DNA of 64,000 nucleotides from Mucilaginibacter celer (GCF_003576455.2 NZ_CP032869.1:6944001-7008000), one strand, 5' to 3'; counted from the first letter of the stretch, positions 18,150 to 28,393 are shown. The notes: generated by a model from the letters alone, not told the origin. Numbers and translations are program-made.

Positions 18150-20430
18150 CTGTTTTTTCGATCGGAAAATCTATTTTCACTGTTACGCCGGTCTTGTAGG
18201 TGAATAAAAGGATGCCTTTTAGCTGCGCGTTAAGCCCCTTAACTAAAGATATACCCAGCGAATCCGCCATGTCAAAGCCGAGATCTACAGATGATCCTGC
18301 ACCATCGTCGCTAACCTGAAGGATGGCCCGCTGGCCGTTCTGTTTCAGGCTAACATTGATCGCTCCCGACCTGTTATCAGGGTAAGCATATTTTAAAGCA
18401 TTGGTTACAAGCTCATTTAAAATTATACCAACCGGGATAGCCTGCGCCACATCAAGCCACAACTCGTCGGCATCAAGTGTTATTTTTACCTTATCTCTCT
18501 TTTTATTTAAAGAGCCGTCCAATGATCTTAACAGTTGGGTAATATAGGGTAGTACATTAATTTCTGAAACTTTGTCACTATTATACAACTGATCATGGAT
18601 AAAGGCAATTGACTGTACTCGATGCTGGCTTTCTATTATAACCTCCTGCGCCCATTTGTTATGTACCTGGGTTGATTGCGATTCGAGCAGGCTCATAACA
18701 ATCTGAAGGTTGTTCTTCACTCTATGATTAACCTCTTTTAACAGCAAATCTTTCTCTGACAGTAACTCATCCTTATCCTCCAAAAGCTTGTTTTTGTCTG
18801 CTACCAGCTTTTGAAGAACGGCATTCTTTTGATCGATCTCATACTTTTGCTGTAATAAGAGAGCATTGCTGCGCTGTTTTAATCGATACCGGCTGTAGAT
18901 AAGTGCAGTGATAACCAGTAGTAAAGCCGTCCCACCAATGGTCACTTTCTGAAGAAGCTGGTTACGTTTTATCTTGGTTTCAATTAGCAGTGCATTTCTG
19001 GAGAGCGAATCGATGTGCTTGTTTTTTTCGAGTGCTTCGTTTTCAATATTCAATAAGAAAATCTGGTAGGCTTTTGCTACATTATCTATCGAATCTTTAA
19101 TCTCTTTTTCTTTAAGGAAATGCTCAATGGCGGATTTTTTATTTCCTTTTTTTAAAAAAAGCAATTCATAATAACGGTATTCAGCTGTTCTGGCACTTGC
19201 CGCAAAATTTTGCTTGTGCGCCATGGTGGCATACAACTCAGTATAACGATAAGCCTGTTTCACGTAGCCCGTTGCAGAATAATAGGAGGCAAGAGCGTTG
19301 TAAGCGCCCATCAGTTCCTGGGTATTTGCCGGGGAAATTTTAGGTAACAAACTTGTAAGTTGTTGTACGTACAACGCTGCTTCGCCGAAACGTTTGGCAT
19401 AGATCAGATTATTGATATACTCCACTGCCACCGATAGCCTGTCTAAATCATTAACAGCCATGTTTTTCATCTCATTTAAGACGGCAAAAGCCTTTCCGGG
19501 CTGATTGGTGCGGGTGTATTCCAGTGCGAGCGCAGCGGATTCCAAAATTACAAAACGGTGTTCTCCGTATCGCCTGGCCATCGTTAGTACCTCGACTGAG
19601 TATGGGATAGCCTTGTGATATTGCCGCATTTCAATATATGTCGATGCGATAACATGGTTTATAGCGCCGCGCTGTGAGGTTGTATCGTTAACTTCTTTTG
19701 CAGTTTCGAGGGCTAACAAATTATATTTTAACGAATTGGTGTAATCTCCTAATTTAAATGATATCCTGCCTATATTCCGGTAAATTCCTTCTACAGTTCT
19801 GCGACTTACACCTTTTCCTAAATTTAAAGCTTCAAACAGTAACTTAAGTCCCTCTGTATTTTTTTCCACTTGAAATAGCGAGTCGGCATTTACAGTCAGC
19901 AAAAAAGAAAGCCACAGAATATTTCGCTCCTTTCTGAATATGGAAATCGCCTTATTGATGTAAAGCATTCTGTTTTGAATTTCAAGCGGATCTGAAACCC
20001 GGTAGTATCGGGCAATCATGTGATATGATCGTGCCTGTCCGTCATTATTATGATGATTTTGTGAAAACGCAAGTGCGTTTTGGGCGATCTTCAGACCCAT
20101 TTTCCTGTCATCACTGTTATAAAACGCTTCGGCGCTAAGCAACATGGAATTAATTATACCAAAATCATACTTGAGCCGATAACTCAGAGTTGAGGCCTGA
20201 GCTGCAAAATTCTTCGCCGAATCAATATCCTTAGCGCCTTTATTAGGTTTGAAAAACATTAAATGCCCTAATGCAAGTTGCAATTTAACCCTGTTGGTAT
20301 CGTTTTTACTTTCGGATAGTTTTTGTCTTAACACTGGCAAAGTCAGTTCATCCAGTTCGCTCGACTGTGCTGATGCAGAACTTATAAAAAATAACAGTAG
20401 CAAAAAAAAGTAAAATTGCTTCATTGGCAA
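18133..20430 (-). CDS. TPR-repeat sensor histidine kinase (HisKA_2 type), orphan
   Basis: 765 residues, a paralogue in design of the kinase at 4767-7238. A signal peptide (FYFFLLLLFFISSASAQ) leads into TPR-like helices (about 40-430), one membrane segment (VTIGGTALLLVITALIY, about 495-512), a coiled coil, and HisKA_2 with the phospho-His in LKEVNHRVKNNLQIV. HATPase_c follows (ILNELVTNALKYAYPD, VSDDGAGSSVDLG, LGISLVKGL). The G1 box DDGAG keeps the key Asp and Gly but diverges after it. No response regulator is adjacent, so the partner is elsewhere. The 3' end overlaps the aldo/keto reductase remnant by 17 bp. Confidence 0.9.
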   Translation of the reverse strand: MPMKQFYFFLLLLFFISSASAQSSELDELTLPVLRQKLSESKNDTNRVKLQLALGHLMFFKPNKGAKDIDSAKNFAAQASTLSYRLKYDFGIINSMLLSAEAFYNSDDRKMGLKIAQNALAFSQNHHNNDGQARSYHMIARYYRVSDPLEIQNRMLYINKAISIFRKERNILWLSFLLTVNADSLFQVEKNTEGLKLLFEALNLGKGVSRRTVEGIYRNIGRISFKLGDYTNSLKYNLLALETAKEVNDTTSQRGAINHVIASTYIEMRQYHKAIPYSVEVLTMARRYGEHRFVILESAALALEYTRTNQPGKAFAVLNEMKNMAVNDLDRLSVAVEYINNLIYAKRFGEAALYVQQLTSLLPKISPANTQELMGAYNALASYYSATGYVKQAYRYTELYATMAHKQNFAASARTAEYRYYELLFLKKGNKKSAIEHFLKEKEIKDSIDNVAKAYQIFLLNIENEALEKNKHIDSLSRNALLIETKIKRNQLLQKVTIGGTALLLVITALIYSRYRLKQRSNALLLQQKYEIDQKNAVLQKLVADKNKLLEDKDELLSEKDLLLKEVNHRVKNNLQIVMSLLESQSTQVHNKWAQEVIIESQHRVQSIAFIHDQLYNSDKVSEINVLPYITQLLRSLDGSLNKKRDKVKITLDADELWLDVAQAIPVGIILNELVTNALKYAYPDNRSGAINVSLKQNGQRAILQVSDDGAGSSVDLGFDMADSLGISLVKGLNAQLKGILLFTYKTGVTVKIDFPIEKTATVRD

Positions 20431-20579
20431 TCCCCCTGCTTAATATTAAATTCTAACTTACAAAATTTTCAAAAAAATATCTTATAACTCCCTGCGGATA
20501 ATTGACTAAGAAACTTCGTTTTCGTTCAAAACGACCTTCCAGTGTAAATGATTACTAATCGTATAGCGTTAAAAAGAAT

Positions 20580-20612
20580 GGCCGTACCGTTTTATTTCAA
20601 AGCGGTGCGGCC
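20580..20612 (-). terminator. Terminator of the Hsp31/DJ-1-like gene
   Basis: A 10-bp stem, GGCCGTACCG (20580-20589) and CGGTGCGGCC (20603-20612), with one G-T pair, 16 bp beyond the stop at 20628. On the minus strand it is followed by ATTCTTTTTAA, a short T-run. Confidence 0.75.
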
Positions 20613-20627
20613 TCAATGTAAATTGTT

Positions 20628-21305
20628 TTAATTCGATGGTCCCAGAATTGCAACTATTTTTTCACCAACGCCTTTTCCGGAGGCCGGGTTTTGGCCGGTT
20701 ACCAATCTGCCATCCGCAATACTAAAAGGCTGCCATGGCGCTACCGTGTGATAAATTGCGCCTTGTTTGGTTAACTCAGTTTGCAGGTCAAATGGCACGT
20801 CTGCCCTGGCATAGCCATCTTCTTCTTCTGTTGTGAAAGATGAAATGTTCTTGCCGTTCACCAGGTAACTGCCATCACTTAGTTTAACGTTCAGCAGTGA
20901 AACCGGCCCGTGGCAAACAGCCCCAACAACCGCACCACGCTCCCAGGTTTCTTTAACTACTTTTTTGATCAGCTCGTCATGGGCTAAGTCTACCAGGGGA
21001 GCAAGCCCACCGGGAACAAAAATGGCATCGTATTTACTAACATCAACAGTAGAAAGTTTAACCGCTTTTCTCATTTTTACCCAGCCTTCACCGGTTAAAA
21101 AATCCAGGTTATCCGGGTCGGCTGCAGATTCAAGATCATCAAGATACGGGCTTTCTCCGGTTAGCGTAGCGAAATCAACTTCATAGTTTGCTCTGGTAAA
21201 TTCGGCATAGGGATGCGCCACTTCCGGTAAAAAATTACCTGTTCGCCGTTTGTTGGGGCCAATAGTGTTTGTGTTTGATGCAATGATTAAAACTTTCTTT
21301 TTCAT
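20628..21305 (-). CDS. DJ-1/PfpI-family protein, Hsp31 glyoxalase/chaperone-like
   Basis: 225 residues of the type 1 glutamine amidotransferase-like fold. The nucleophile elbow is VVGAVCHGPVSLL with Cys131 and His132; the acidic residue of the family triad may be Glu28 in FLPEVAHPY. The DAIFVPGGLAPLVDL loop (about 93-106) and C-terminal TGQNPASGKGVGEKIV are typical of the Hsp31-like branch. Members act as glutathione-independent glyoxalases, deglycases or holding chaperones under stress. It is a single gene with its own terminator, next to the YdeP-type oxidoreductase on the same strand (228 bp gap). Confidence 0.9.
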   Translation of the reverse strand: MKKKVLIIASNTNTIGPNKRRTGNFLPEVAHPYAEFTRANYEVDFATLTGESPYLDDLESAADPDNLDFLTGEGWVKMRKAVKLSTVDVSKYDAIFVPGGLAPLVDLAHDELIKKVVKETWERGAVVGAVCHGPVSLLNVKLSDGSYLVNGKNISSFTTEEEDGYARADVPFDLQTELTKQGAIYHTVAPWQPFSIADGRLVTGQNPASGKGVGEKIVAILGPSN

Positions 21306-21533
21306 GATTGATTTGACTTAAATGATAAATATTGCGCTGTTTATTATTGCTGTCAAAGTTCGCATCGGGAGTTACGTATTGCTTATAAAACGGCTGATTG
21401 CCTCTGCCCTAACCGATACGAAGACCCCCCGATGACGCAGATATGGAAGCCGTTAAGCAGGTTTGTAAAAGCCGAACCTGATGAACTTCAGTAAAAAGAG
21501 GTTTTAAACTTTAAGCGGTAATAGGAGCCATCA

Positions 21534-23861
21534 TCAATTTCCGATATTCAATGGATCGTGCGGCCTGATTTTGATTTTGACATATTTTGATGCTGGCATA
21601 TTACTTTCGCCAACAACGTTATTTATTGAAACCAGCACATTGGTTTCCGGAAAATAGGTGAGTGTGTTTCGCTGGGGTATTGAATAGGGTACAATGATGA
21701 AAAGCGGTGCAATCCTTTCAATATCATCGTCATAATTAAACAGATCAACTTTGTCGCCTGCTGCAAATCCGCTATTGTCAATGTCTTTCTGATTCATGAA
21801 TATTACTCTCCGCTCGTTTTTAATACCGCGATACCTATCCTCCAATCCGTAAATTGTTGTATTAAACTGATCATGCGTACGCGTGGTAGCCATCAAATAT
21901 TCATCTTCTTTAAGCGTGTTGTCAGGAATTGTTGTCAGTGTAAATACGGCGCGGTCTGCATATTTTTCGGTGATGAAATTTCCGTCGCGCGCGGCATTGG
22001 GTAAATAGAAGCCCCCTTTTTCACGCACACGCCTGTTGTAATCCTCAAAACCGGGAATACACTTTTCAATAATATCTCGTACGGCATCATAACTGTTGGC
22101 GTACTGCTGCCAGTTAATAACCGAACGCGTGCCTAATGTTGCCATCGCCATCCGGCAAACAATCTGTGTTTCATTAATCAGTTTATCGGATATGGGCTTT
22201 AAGATGCCTTGCGATGACTGTACGATACCCATAGAGTTTTCCGTACTGATGAGCTGCGGTTGTCCGTTTACGATATCCAGATCACTCCTGGAGTAGGTGG
22301 GCAATATCAGGGCTTCCTGGCCATGCACCAGGTGACTACGGTTTAGTTTGGTGGAAACGCAGATACTTAAACGAAGTTTTCGAAGGGCTTCGGCAGTATA
22401 GGTTGTATCAGGGGTGGCTGATATAAAATTGCCCCCCATACTAAACAGTACTTTAACTTTTTCGGCATGCATAGCTTTAATGGCCCGTACAACATCGTAA
22501 CCATGTTTTCTGGGAGGCTCAAACCCGAACACTTCTTTTAAACGATCCAGTTGCTGCTGTGTGGGCTTTTCATTGATCAGCATGGTACGGTTTCCCTGAA
22601 CGTTACTATGCCCGCGCACCGGGCAAACCCCTGCGCCGGGTTTCCCGATGCTTCCTTTTAGTAGTAGCAGGTTCACAATTTCTTTGAGCATATCTACGCC
22701 GTTTGGTTGTTGCGTAAGCCCCATGCCCCAGCAAAAAATAATCCGCTTTTTAAAAGCCATCATTTGCACAGCCTGGTAAATGGATGCGGCGGGTACTCCG
22801 CTCTCTTCTGCTAAATCTTCCAGGCGATAGTTTTCAAATTGTTTGATGAACTCATCATAACCGCCCGTCTTTTTTTCAATAAAGTCATGATCAAACACCT
22901 GTCCGGGGCTCTTTTTCTCAAAATCAAGAAGCAAAAGCTCCATAGCTTTTAACAGTGCCATATCGCCGTTTATTTTAACCGGCAGAAAAAGATCGGCCAG
23001 TGAAATACCATTGCCCAACACACCATTTAAATGCTGCGGGTTGTGAAATCCCATCAGTCCGGCTTCAGGTATGGGATTGATTGCGATGATCTTTGCGCCA
23101 TTCAATTTGCCTTTTTCAAGGGCGCTCATCATCCTCGGCGCATTTGTACCAGGATTATGACCTATGATGACGATGACATCCGTGTCGTAAAAGTCGTTCA
23201 GTTTAACCGTCCCTTTACCTACGCCCAGCGTAGGCATTAATGCAAAGCCGGATGTTTCATGGCACATGTTCGAACAATCGGGCATGTTATTGGTGCCAAA
23301 TTCTTTTGCAAAAAGCTGGTAAAGGAAAGAGGTTTCATTACTGGTTCTTCCCGAAGTATAAAAAGCGGCTTCGTCGGGCGAATCGAGCGCAGTTAAATGT
23401 TCTGCTATTTTTTTAAAGGCATCATCCCAGCTAATTGGCTGATAATGTGTGCCTCCTTTTGGCATATACATCGGTTCGGCTAACCGCCCGAAACGGCCAA
23501 TTTCAAAATCGGTTAGCATGGCGAGGTCGTATACCGAATTTTTTTTAAAAAAGTCAGCGGTAACTTTCTTTGTTGTTGCTTCTTCTGCCAGGGCCTTAGC
23601 GCCATTTTCGCAATATTCTCCCACCGGCGACCGCTCGTCATCAGGATCTGGCCATGCGCAACTCGAGCAATCAAAGCCACCTTTCTGGTTCATCGAAAAG
23701 AGTGCCTTCATGCCTCGTATCGGAACGCCCTCTTCAAAAAGATCACTGAACGCGGCCATCACGGCAGGAATACCTGCCGCCCATTTTTCGGCCCCGGTAG
23801 ATTTTAGTTTCAGTAATTTATAGGGATTTTCTGCAGATGGCACTTTTTTTTCTTCACTCAT
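21534..23861 (-). CDS. FdhF/YdeP-family molybdopterin oxidoreductase
   Basis: 775 residues. The N-terminus (SMNQKGGFDCSSCAWPDPDD, about 58-77) is the YdeP-type signature and has only a CxxC pair in place of the four-Cys iron-sulfur motif of true formate dehydrogenases. The molybdopterin domain follows (FYTSGRTSNETSFLYQLF, CSNMCHETSGFAL, IVIIGHNPGTNAPRM, CPVRGHSNVQGNRTM), then the C-terminal dinucleotide-binding domain (TTRTHDQFNTTIYGLEDRYRG). The family is linked to acid or stress resistance in Escherichia coli, but the reaction is unknown. A 116-residue protein gene lies 15 bp upstream in the same operon. Confidence 0.93.
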   Translation of the reverse strand: MSEEKKVPSAENPYKLLKLKSTGAEKWAAGIPAVMAAFSDLFEEGVPIRGMKALFSMNQKGGFDCSSCAWPDPDDERSPVGEYCENGAKALAEEATTKKVTADFFKKNSVYDLAMLTDFEIGRFGRLAEPMYMPKGGTHYQPISWDDAFKKIAEHLTALDSPDEAAFYTSGRTSNETSFLYQLFAKEFGTNNMPDCSNMCHETSGFALMPTLGVGKGTVKLNDFYDTDVIVIIGHNPGTNAPRMMSALEKGKLNGAKIIAINPIPEAGLMGFHNPQHLNGVLGNGISLADLFLPVKINGDMALLKAMELLLLDFEKKSPGQVFDHDFIEKKTGGYDEFIKQFENYRLEDLAEESGVPAASIYQAVQMMAFKKRIIFCWGMGLTQQPNGVDMLKEIVNLLLLKGSIGKPGAGVCPVRGHSNVQGNRTMLINEKPTQQQLDRLKEVFGFEPPRKHGYDVVRAIKAMHAEKVKVLFSMGGNFISATPDTTYTAEALRKLRLSICVSTKLNRSHLVHGQEALILPTYSRSDLDIVNGQPQLISTENSMGIVQSSQGILKPISDKLINETQIVCRMAMATLGTRSVINWQQYANSYDAVRDIIEKCIPGFEDYNRRVREKGGFYLPNAARDGNFITEKYADRAVFTLTTIPDNTLKEDEYLMATTRTHDQFNTTIYGLEDRYRGIKNERRVIFMNQKDIDNSGFAAGDKVDLFNYDDDIERIAPLFIIVPYSIPQRNTLTYFPETNVLVSINNVVGESNMPASKYVKIKIRPHDPLNIGN

Positions 23862-23876
23862 GGCTTTAGGCTTTAA

Positions 23877-24227
23877 TCAACAGGTTAACAATGGATTAGG
23901 AAAATTATCGCCTTGGTCTTCTTCTGTATTATCTAAACAGGTAAAATCTTTTTCTACCAGCAGGCTTACCGGGCCGGTCTGATCCATAAAGCCTACCTTT
24001 TCTGTGTTGATAAGTTCCTCAATCATTTTTCTCGGCAGGTTCAGCCGGATCTTATCTCCGGTAAAATCCGATGTTAAATTGTCATCATCAGTGATCATGA
24101 TTGCGTAATTCAAAGTCTTGCCTGTAAACTCCGTTCTGTCTTCCAGGAAACCGTCGTTCCCCAATTGAGCAATGTCAGATTTGGTTAGCCTGTATCTCAG
24201 GGAATTACCCTTAATTCTAATTTTCAT
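23877..24227 (-). CDS. DUF7009-like small protein, partner of the YdeP-type oxidoreductase
   Basis: 116 residues, cytoplasmic, no membrane segment. It begins MKIRIKGNSLRYRLTKSDIAQLGNDG and ends in an acidic, Cys-containing tail (DFTCLDNTEEDQ, then FPNPLLTC). I recall this small family (DUF7009) beside YdeP/FdhF-type oxidoreductases in Bacteroidota, which fits the 15-bp spacing and shared strand. Its role is not known; a chaperone or assembly factor for the molybdoenzyme is a guess from context. The two Cys in the tail could bind metal. Confidence 0.7.
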   Translation of the reverse strand: MKIRIKGNSLRYRLTKSDIAQLGNDGFLEDRTEFTGKTLNYAIMITDDDNLTSDFTGDKIRLNLPRKMIEELINTEKVGFMDQTGPVSLLVEKDFTCLDNTEEDQGDNFPNPLLTC

Positions 24228-24379
24228 TATAAGTGGATATGGTTATATGATCACTGGAATTATAAATATTGAACCTGTTTTCCCGAAGAAAACCGACCAA
24301 TGTAATATTAAATTCAACGGCAAGTTCTACAGCGAGGCTTGATGGTGGAACGATCACTCATTTTCACTTGCTTTAATTG

Positions 24380-24580
24380 CTATAATCCCATATCGGCAAG
24401 GAGGTTTCTGCGGTACAGGTTCTTATAGATATATTTATTACATATTGGGCCAGGTTGACGAAAAAGTTTTGGTTCTTTTTCGTATTGTAAAGTTAACGCC
24501 GCAGTTGCGCCTTTTAAATCATCATAAAGATAACTGTTATAACAATTCTGATAAATGACGCCAAAAGTATGGAGATTCAT
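24380..24580 (-). CDS. Small hypothetical protein, doubtful
   Basis: A 66-codon frame with an ATG start, rich in Tyr, Asn and Leu, with no recognised domain, signal peptide or membrane helix. It lies alone in the 24228-25031 gap between the oxidoreductase operon and the secreted hydrolase. Nothing in the sequence beyond the open frame supports it. The rest of that 800-bp gap, including a 64-codon plus-strand frame at 24802-24996, shows no recognisable gene. Confidence 0.25.
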   Translation of the reverse strand: MNLHTFGVIYQNCYNSYLYDDLKGATAALTLQYEKEPKLFRQPGPICNKYIYKNLYRRNLLADMGL

Positions 24581-25031
24581 TTTGGCTTCTTACGATAAAT
24601 GGTGCATTCAATCTAACCTTCACTAATCATATGCGTGTGTTGTATTAGAAAGCCGATGGGGTTAAGACCATAAAACCAAACAGGTTGCAGGCAGGAAAGC
24701 AAAGGCTGATCGTTATTACATAACTAATAAATCTTATCATTTAGGTTATTTAAAATAACTCACAACTAACCCGAACTTCATCAAAAAAAAGTACAGCAAA
24801 AATGAGCTGTCACGTCACCTTAATAATTATAGTTTATGATCAACATTTCGGCGATCGGTACCCGGATCAAGGCATTGAAGAAATGCAAAATGGAAAGTAT
24901 AAATCCGGTAGATACAACGCACTCCTCCGCTTCGAAGCTCAGGGCGCTATTATGCTGATTGACCATGTTACATCTGGCTCGAAAATTCCAATTTAATTTT
25001 ATTTCAAAACAACATAAATAACCTCAATGCC

Positions 25032-25793
25032 ATGAAAACTATCAGATTTTATTCTATTCTAATTTTAATGCTACTATCAACAATCACAACTATGGGACAA
25101 ACTACTGACAACACCAAGCCAACTATCATTTTTGTACACGGGATTTGGGCCGACGGTTCCTGCTTTAGCAATCAAATCAAAGCGTTGCAGGCCAAAGGCT
25201 ATCCTGTAATGTCTGTACAGAATTCGGTCACCTCGCTTTCCGACGATGTAGGCCTAACTAAAAAAGCGATCGCACTGGCCAAAGGAAAAGTTATCCTTGT
25301 AGGCCATTCGTGGGGTGGTATGGTGATCACCCAGGCTGGTAACGACCCGAAGGTACAGGGCATAGTTTATCTCGCAGCTTACGGACCGGAAGCCGATGAA
25401 TCATTGTCAGATGTTTCGAAAAATGCCCCGGCAACAGAGCTTATTAAATACCTTGTGCCAACGGACGGCACTGTCTTTATTACAGAGGAAGGCGTGAGGA
25501 CGGTGTTTGCGCCAGACCTGGATCCACAAGTGCAGTCTGTCCTTTACGCAACGCAAACACCTGCCTTCCATACTGTTTTTGACGATAAAAGCGGTGTTCC
25601 GGCCTGGAAAAGTAAACCTTGCTGGTATATTGTTGCTAAAAACGATAAGACTATACACCCGGACCTTGAACGTTTCATGTCTAAAAGGATGAAAGCTAAA
25701 ACTATCGAGATTGCTTCCTCGCATGTCATGATGCTTTCACACCCTGACGAGGTTTTGAAAGTGATTGAAGAGGCGGCAACCTATAAATATTAA
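25032..25793 (+). CDS. Secreted alpha/beta hydrolase (plant-esterase-like fold)
   Basis: 253 residues. A signal peptide (FYSILILMLLSTITTMGQ, about 5-23) sends it to the periplasm or beyond. The oxyanion strand is TIIFVHGIWADGSCF (HG at 36-37), the nucleophile elbow GHSWGG with Ser93, the acid is in IVAKNDKTIHPDLE and the His in SSHVMMLSHPDEV. The short FVHGxWxDxSxF form is typical of the methylesterase-like alpha/beta hydrolase 6 group. It is monocistronic. Substrate unknown. Confidence 0.87.
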   Translation: MKTIRFYSILILMLLSTITTMGQTTDNTKPTIIFVHGIWADGSCFSNQIKALQAKGYPVMSVQNSVTSLSDDVGLTKKAIALAKGKVILVGHSWGGMVITQAGNDPKVQGIVYLAAYGPEADESLSDVSKNAPATELIKYLVPTDGTVFITEEGVRTVFAPDLDPQVQSVLYATQTPAFHTVFDDKSGVPAWKSKPCWYIVAKNDKTIHPDLERFMSKRMKAKTIEIASSHVMMLSHPDEVLKVIEEAATYKY

Positions 25794-26074
25794 ATCATCA
25801 TCCGGTTGATTGATTCAATAACATCCGGATGTGAGCACGCATGTGGCAGTGTCATCTCATTTGGCAATGCCGCATGTTCCTGAATCTTGCTCAAACTCAA
25901 TAAACTTCAGCGGGTTATTAAACTCAAATTGATCATGACCGGAACGTTTTTTTGCACGGCATCCCCGGCAACTTACCAACGTCGCTGTCCGGAAATGGGG
26001 CGTCTTTGTCTATCCGGAGGACGAGATAATCGGTTTATTCCAGGTACATTATGTTATAAAACAAGCTGTTTGCT

Positions 26075-27526
26075 ATGATCAAGATCAATGTTTTTCGGTG
26101 GGCCCTTTTTTTTGCAGCAGCAATCTTCATTTCTGTTGATGCTTTCGGACAAGGAGAATCGCCTGATTACAAGGAAGGCATGACTCTTAAATTTGACAGT
26201 ACCGGAAAGAAGTATATTCGCTTTATTACATCGGCTACATTTTGGGCAAGATATACAGAGGCCAATCCCGGAACGGCCGTAAACGGTATACCCAAAACCA
26301 ACTGGACCGACTTTAGCCTGAGGCAGTTCAGGTTCATAACCATCGGGCAATTGAGCCCCCGGTTCCTGATCCTTACCGATATCGGGATGGATAACCAGGC
26401 ATTTTCTTCGGGCGGTGCGCCGGGAGGTGGAAATACCGGCAATGGCGGAGCAACCTTCAATGGAACTTTGGGCAAAAAACCAGGCATATACCTGCATGGC
26501 CTGACCAATGAGTTCACCGTGATTCCGGATAAGGATGTAAAGACGGGTTTGACGAACCGGTTTTCGATGTATATAGGTTCCGGCTTGCATATTTGGATGG
26601 GGTTAAGCCGGATGACCTCTGCAAGTTCCTCCAATTACCTGGCGCTGGACGCTCCGTTATTTAACTGGCCTACAGTTGAATTATCTGACCAGTTTGGACG
26701 TGAGTTAGGGATTTATTTCAAGGGCAATATCGGCCCGGTGGCCTATCGCTGGGCGCTTAACAAGCCTTTTACGGTGCTTTCCAACGCTGCGAACTATCCT
26801 GCCGGTTCTCCTGAGATAAATTATGCAGTTGATAATAATGCAACCGGCAAACTGGCTACCACCGGTTACGCGGCATGGCAGTTTTTTGATAAAGAAGGCA
26901 ATTCGCTGCCTTATACAACGGGTACTTATGTCGGCACAAAAAAAGTATTTAACATTGGAGCCGGCTACTACTCGGCAGGTGAAGGTACGGTTACACAGGC
27001 CGGAAATAGCGCCACATCGCCGCTGATCAGGCATGATATCAATCTATGGGCGGTTGACAGTTTCGCCGATTTGCCTTTTGGCGGACATGAAAACTGGGCG
27101 GTGACCGCTTACAGTGTTTTTTACAAATATAACTTCGGGCCTAATTACCTAAGGAACGGTGCCATTATGAATGCGAACGTCTCCGCCGATCCGGGTTATG
27201 TCGGCCCTGTTTCGCAGGGCGGCTTAGGCAATAATGCGCCATTGATAGGCACAGGCTGGAGCTGGTTTACGCAGGCCGGTTTATTATTACCCAAAAGCCT
27301 GACCAAATCAAATACACGCATTCAGCCTTTCGGCGAATTCAGCCTGCAAAAATTTCAGCGCTACGGGAACGCAAATTTCACTTACTGGAGCGCAGGCGGC
27401 AATATATTTCTTGACGGGCATTACGCCCGACTAACTATTAAGTACCAGACCAGGCCAATTGTAGAAAACAATATGCAGGCTGCATCGAAAGGCACATTTA
27501 TAATCGCCACGCAGATCACCTTATGA
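26075..27526 (+). CDS. Outer-membrane porin
   Basis: 483 residues with a signal peptide (ending near AFG-Q) and a beta-barrel pattern of alternating hydrophobic residues and a C-terminal aromatic-poor but hydrophobic strand (FIIATQITL). The N-terminal part KYIRFITSATFWARYTEANPG, the RFLILTDIGMDNQAF strand and the GLHIWMGLSRMTSASSSNYLALDAPLFNWPTVE stretch (about residues 170-205) match a porin family widespread in Bacteroidota. A glycine-rich loop at about 112-130 is probably external. It would let small solutes cross the outer membrane; the selectivity is unknown. It is monocistronic, with a 197-bp gap to the sigma factor. Confidence 0.8.
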   Translation: MIKINVFRWALFFAAAIFISVDAFGQGESPDYKEGMTLKFDSTGKKYIRFITSATFWARYTEANPGTAVNGIPKTNWTDFSLRQFRFITIGQLSPRFLILTDIGMDNQAFSSGGAPGGGNTGNGGATFNGTLGKKPGIYLHGLTNEFTVIPDKDVKTGLTNRFSMYIGSGLHIWMGLSRMTSASSSNYLALDAPLFNWPTVELSDQFGRELGIYFKGNIGPVAYRWALNKPFTVLSNAANYPAGSPEINYAVDNNATGKLATTGYAAWQFFDKEGNSLPYTTGTYVGTKKVFNIGAGYYSAGEGTVTQAGNSATSPLIRHDINLWAVDSFADLPFGGHENWAVTAYSVFYKYNFGPNYLRNGAIMNANVSADPGYVGPVSQGGLGNNAPLIGTGWSWFTQAGLLLPKSLTKSNTRIQPFGEFSLQKFQRYGNANFTYWSAGGNIFLDGHYARLTIKYQTRPIVENNMQAASKGTFIIATQITL

Positions 27527-27723
27527 TCACAATACCTGGTTAGTATTTAAAAAAAGACGTTGCTACTCCAACATGTAACGTGGAGGTTCCCATTCTTTGC
27601 CATTTTTTATCGCAAACCGGCAATTTTTTGTGTTAAAACTATTACAATCCTAACCTTGTTAGTTGCTGTAATTATTTTGAGTTTTGCCAATCATTTAACA
27701 CTAATTGTTGCGTTACTTAACAA

Positions 27724-28314
27724 ATGAACGATTTTACCAGGCTGACTGAGGATGAATTGATGGGATTGCTACAGCAGGATAAGCTTGGTGCGTTCAGGGA
27801 GATCTATCAGCGATATTGGAAAAAATTATACGGGGATGCTTACAAGCGACTGAAGGATAAGGAATTGTGCGAAGAGGTTGTCCAGGAAATATTTTCAAAC
27901 CTGTGGCATAAACGGCATACGCTGCAAATTAACACTACCATAGGCGGTTACCTACACCTGGCCGTTTTAAACCAGGTGGTTGACCAGTACCGCAAACAAA
28001 CTATCCGCGCAAAACATACCGAGGCTTTTAAATTGTTAAGTACCGAAACCGATACCGGTACCGAAGACGCCATTATGCTTCGCGACCTTACCCATACCCT
28101 CGAAACCGAGATCAGTCACCTGCCTGATAAATGCCGCTCGGTTTTTGAACTGAGCCGAAAACAATATAAAAGCAATAAGGAGATAGCCCAATTGCTTGGT
28201 ATTTCGGAAAAAACAGTTGAAAACCAGATTACCAAAGCCCTCAAAAGGCTAAGGATGAGTTTAAGCCACCACCTGCTTTTGGCACTCGCTACCTTGCTGC
28301 ATAAATTTTTTTAA
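27724..28314 (+). CDS. ECF sigma-70 family sigma factor (FecI-like)
   Basis: 196 residues. Region 2 is FREIYQRYWKKLYGDAYKRL with EEVVQEIFSNLWHKR (about 26-70), and region 4 is LPDKCRSVFELSRKQYKSN with the HTH NKEIAQLLGISEKTVENQI (about 125-180). The set ECF-FecR-SusC(with STN)-SusD is the Bacteroidota form of FecIR transmembrane signalling: substrate binding at the outer membrane frees the sigma factor through FecR. It should direct transcription of the downstream transporter genes. The gap to the anti-sigma gene is 79 bp. Confidence 0.95.
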   Translation: MNDFTRLTEDELMGLLQQDKLGAFREIYQRYWKKLYGDAYKRLKDKELCEEVVQEIFSNLWHKRHTLQINTTIGGYLHLAVLNQVVDQYRKQTIRAKHTEAFKLLSTETDTGTEDAIMLRDLTHTLETEISHLPDKCRSVFELSRKQYKSNKEIAQLLGISEKTVENQITKALKRLRMSLSHHLLLALATLLHKFF

Positions 28315-28393
28315 AAAAATATTGCATAGGTGTAGGGGGTACACTATCCCGCATACGTCATATCATCTATAAACCGGAATTACATTCTTTTTC

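Noticed and set aside
24802..24996. 64-codon plus-strand frame as a gene
   Set aside because: No recognised family and no support beyond the open frame.
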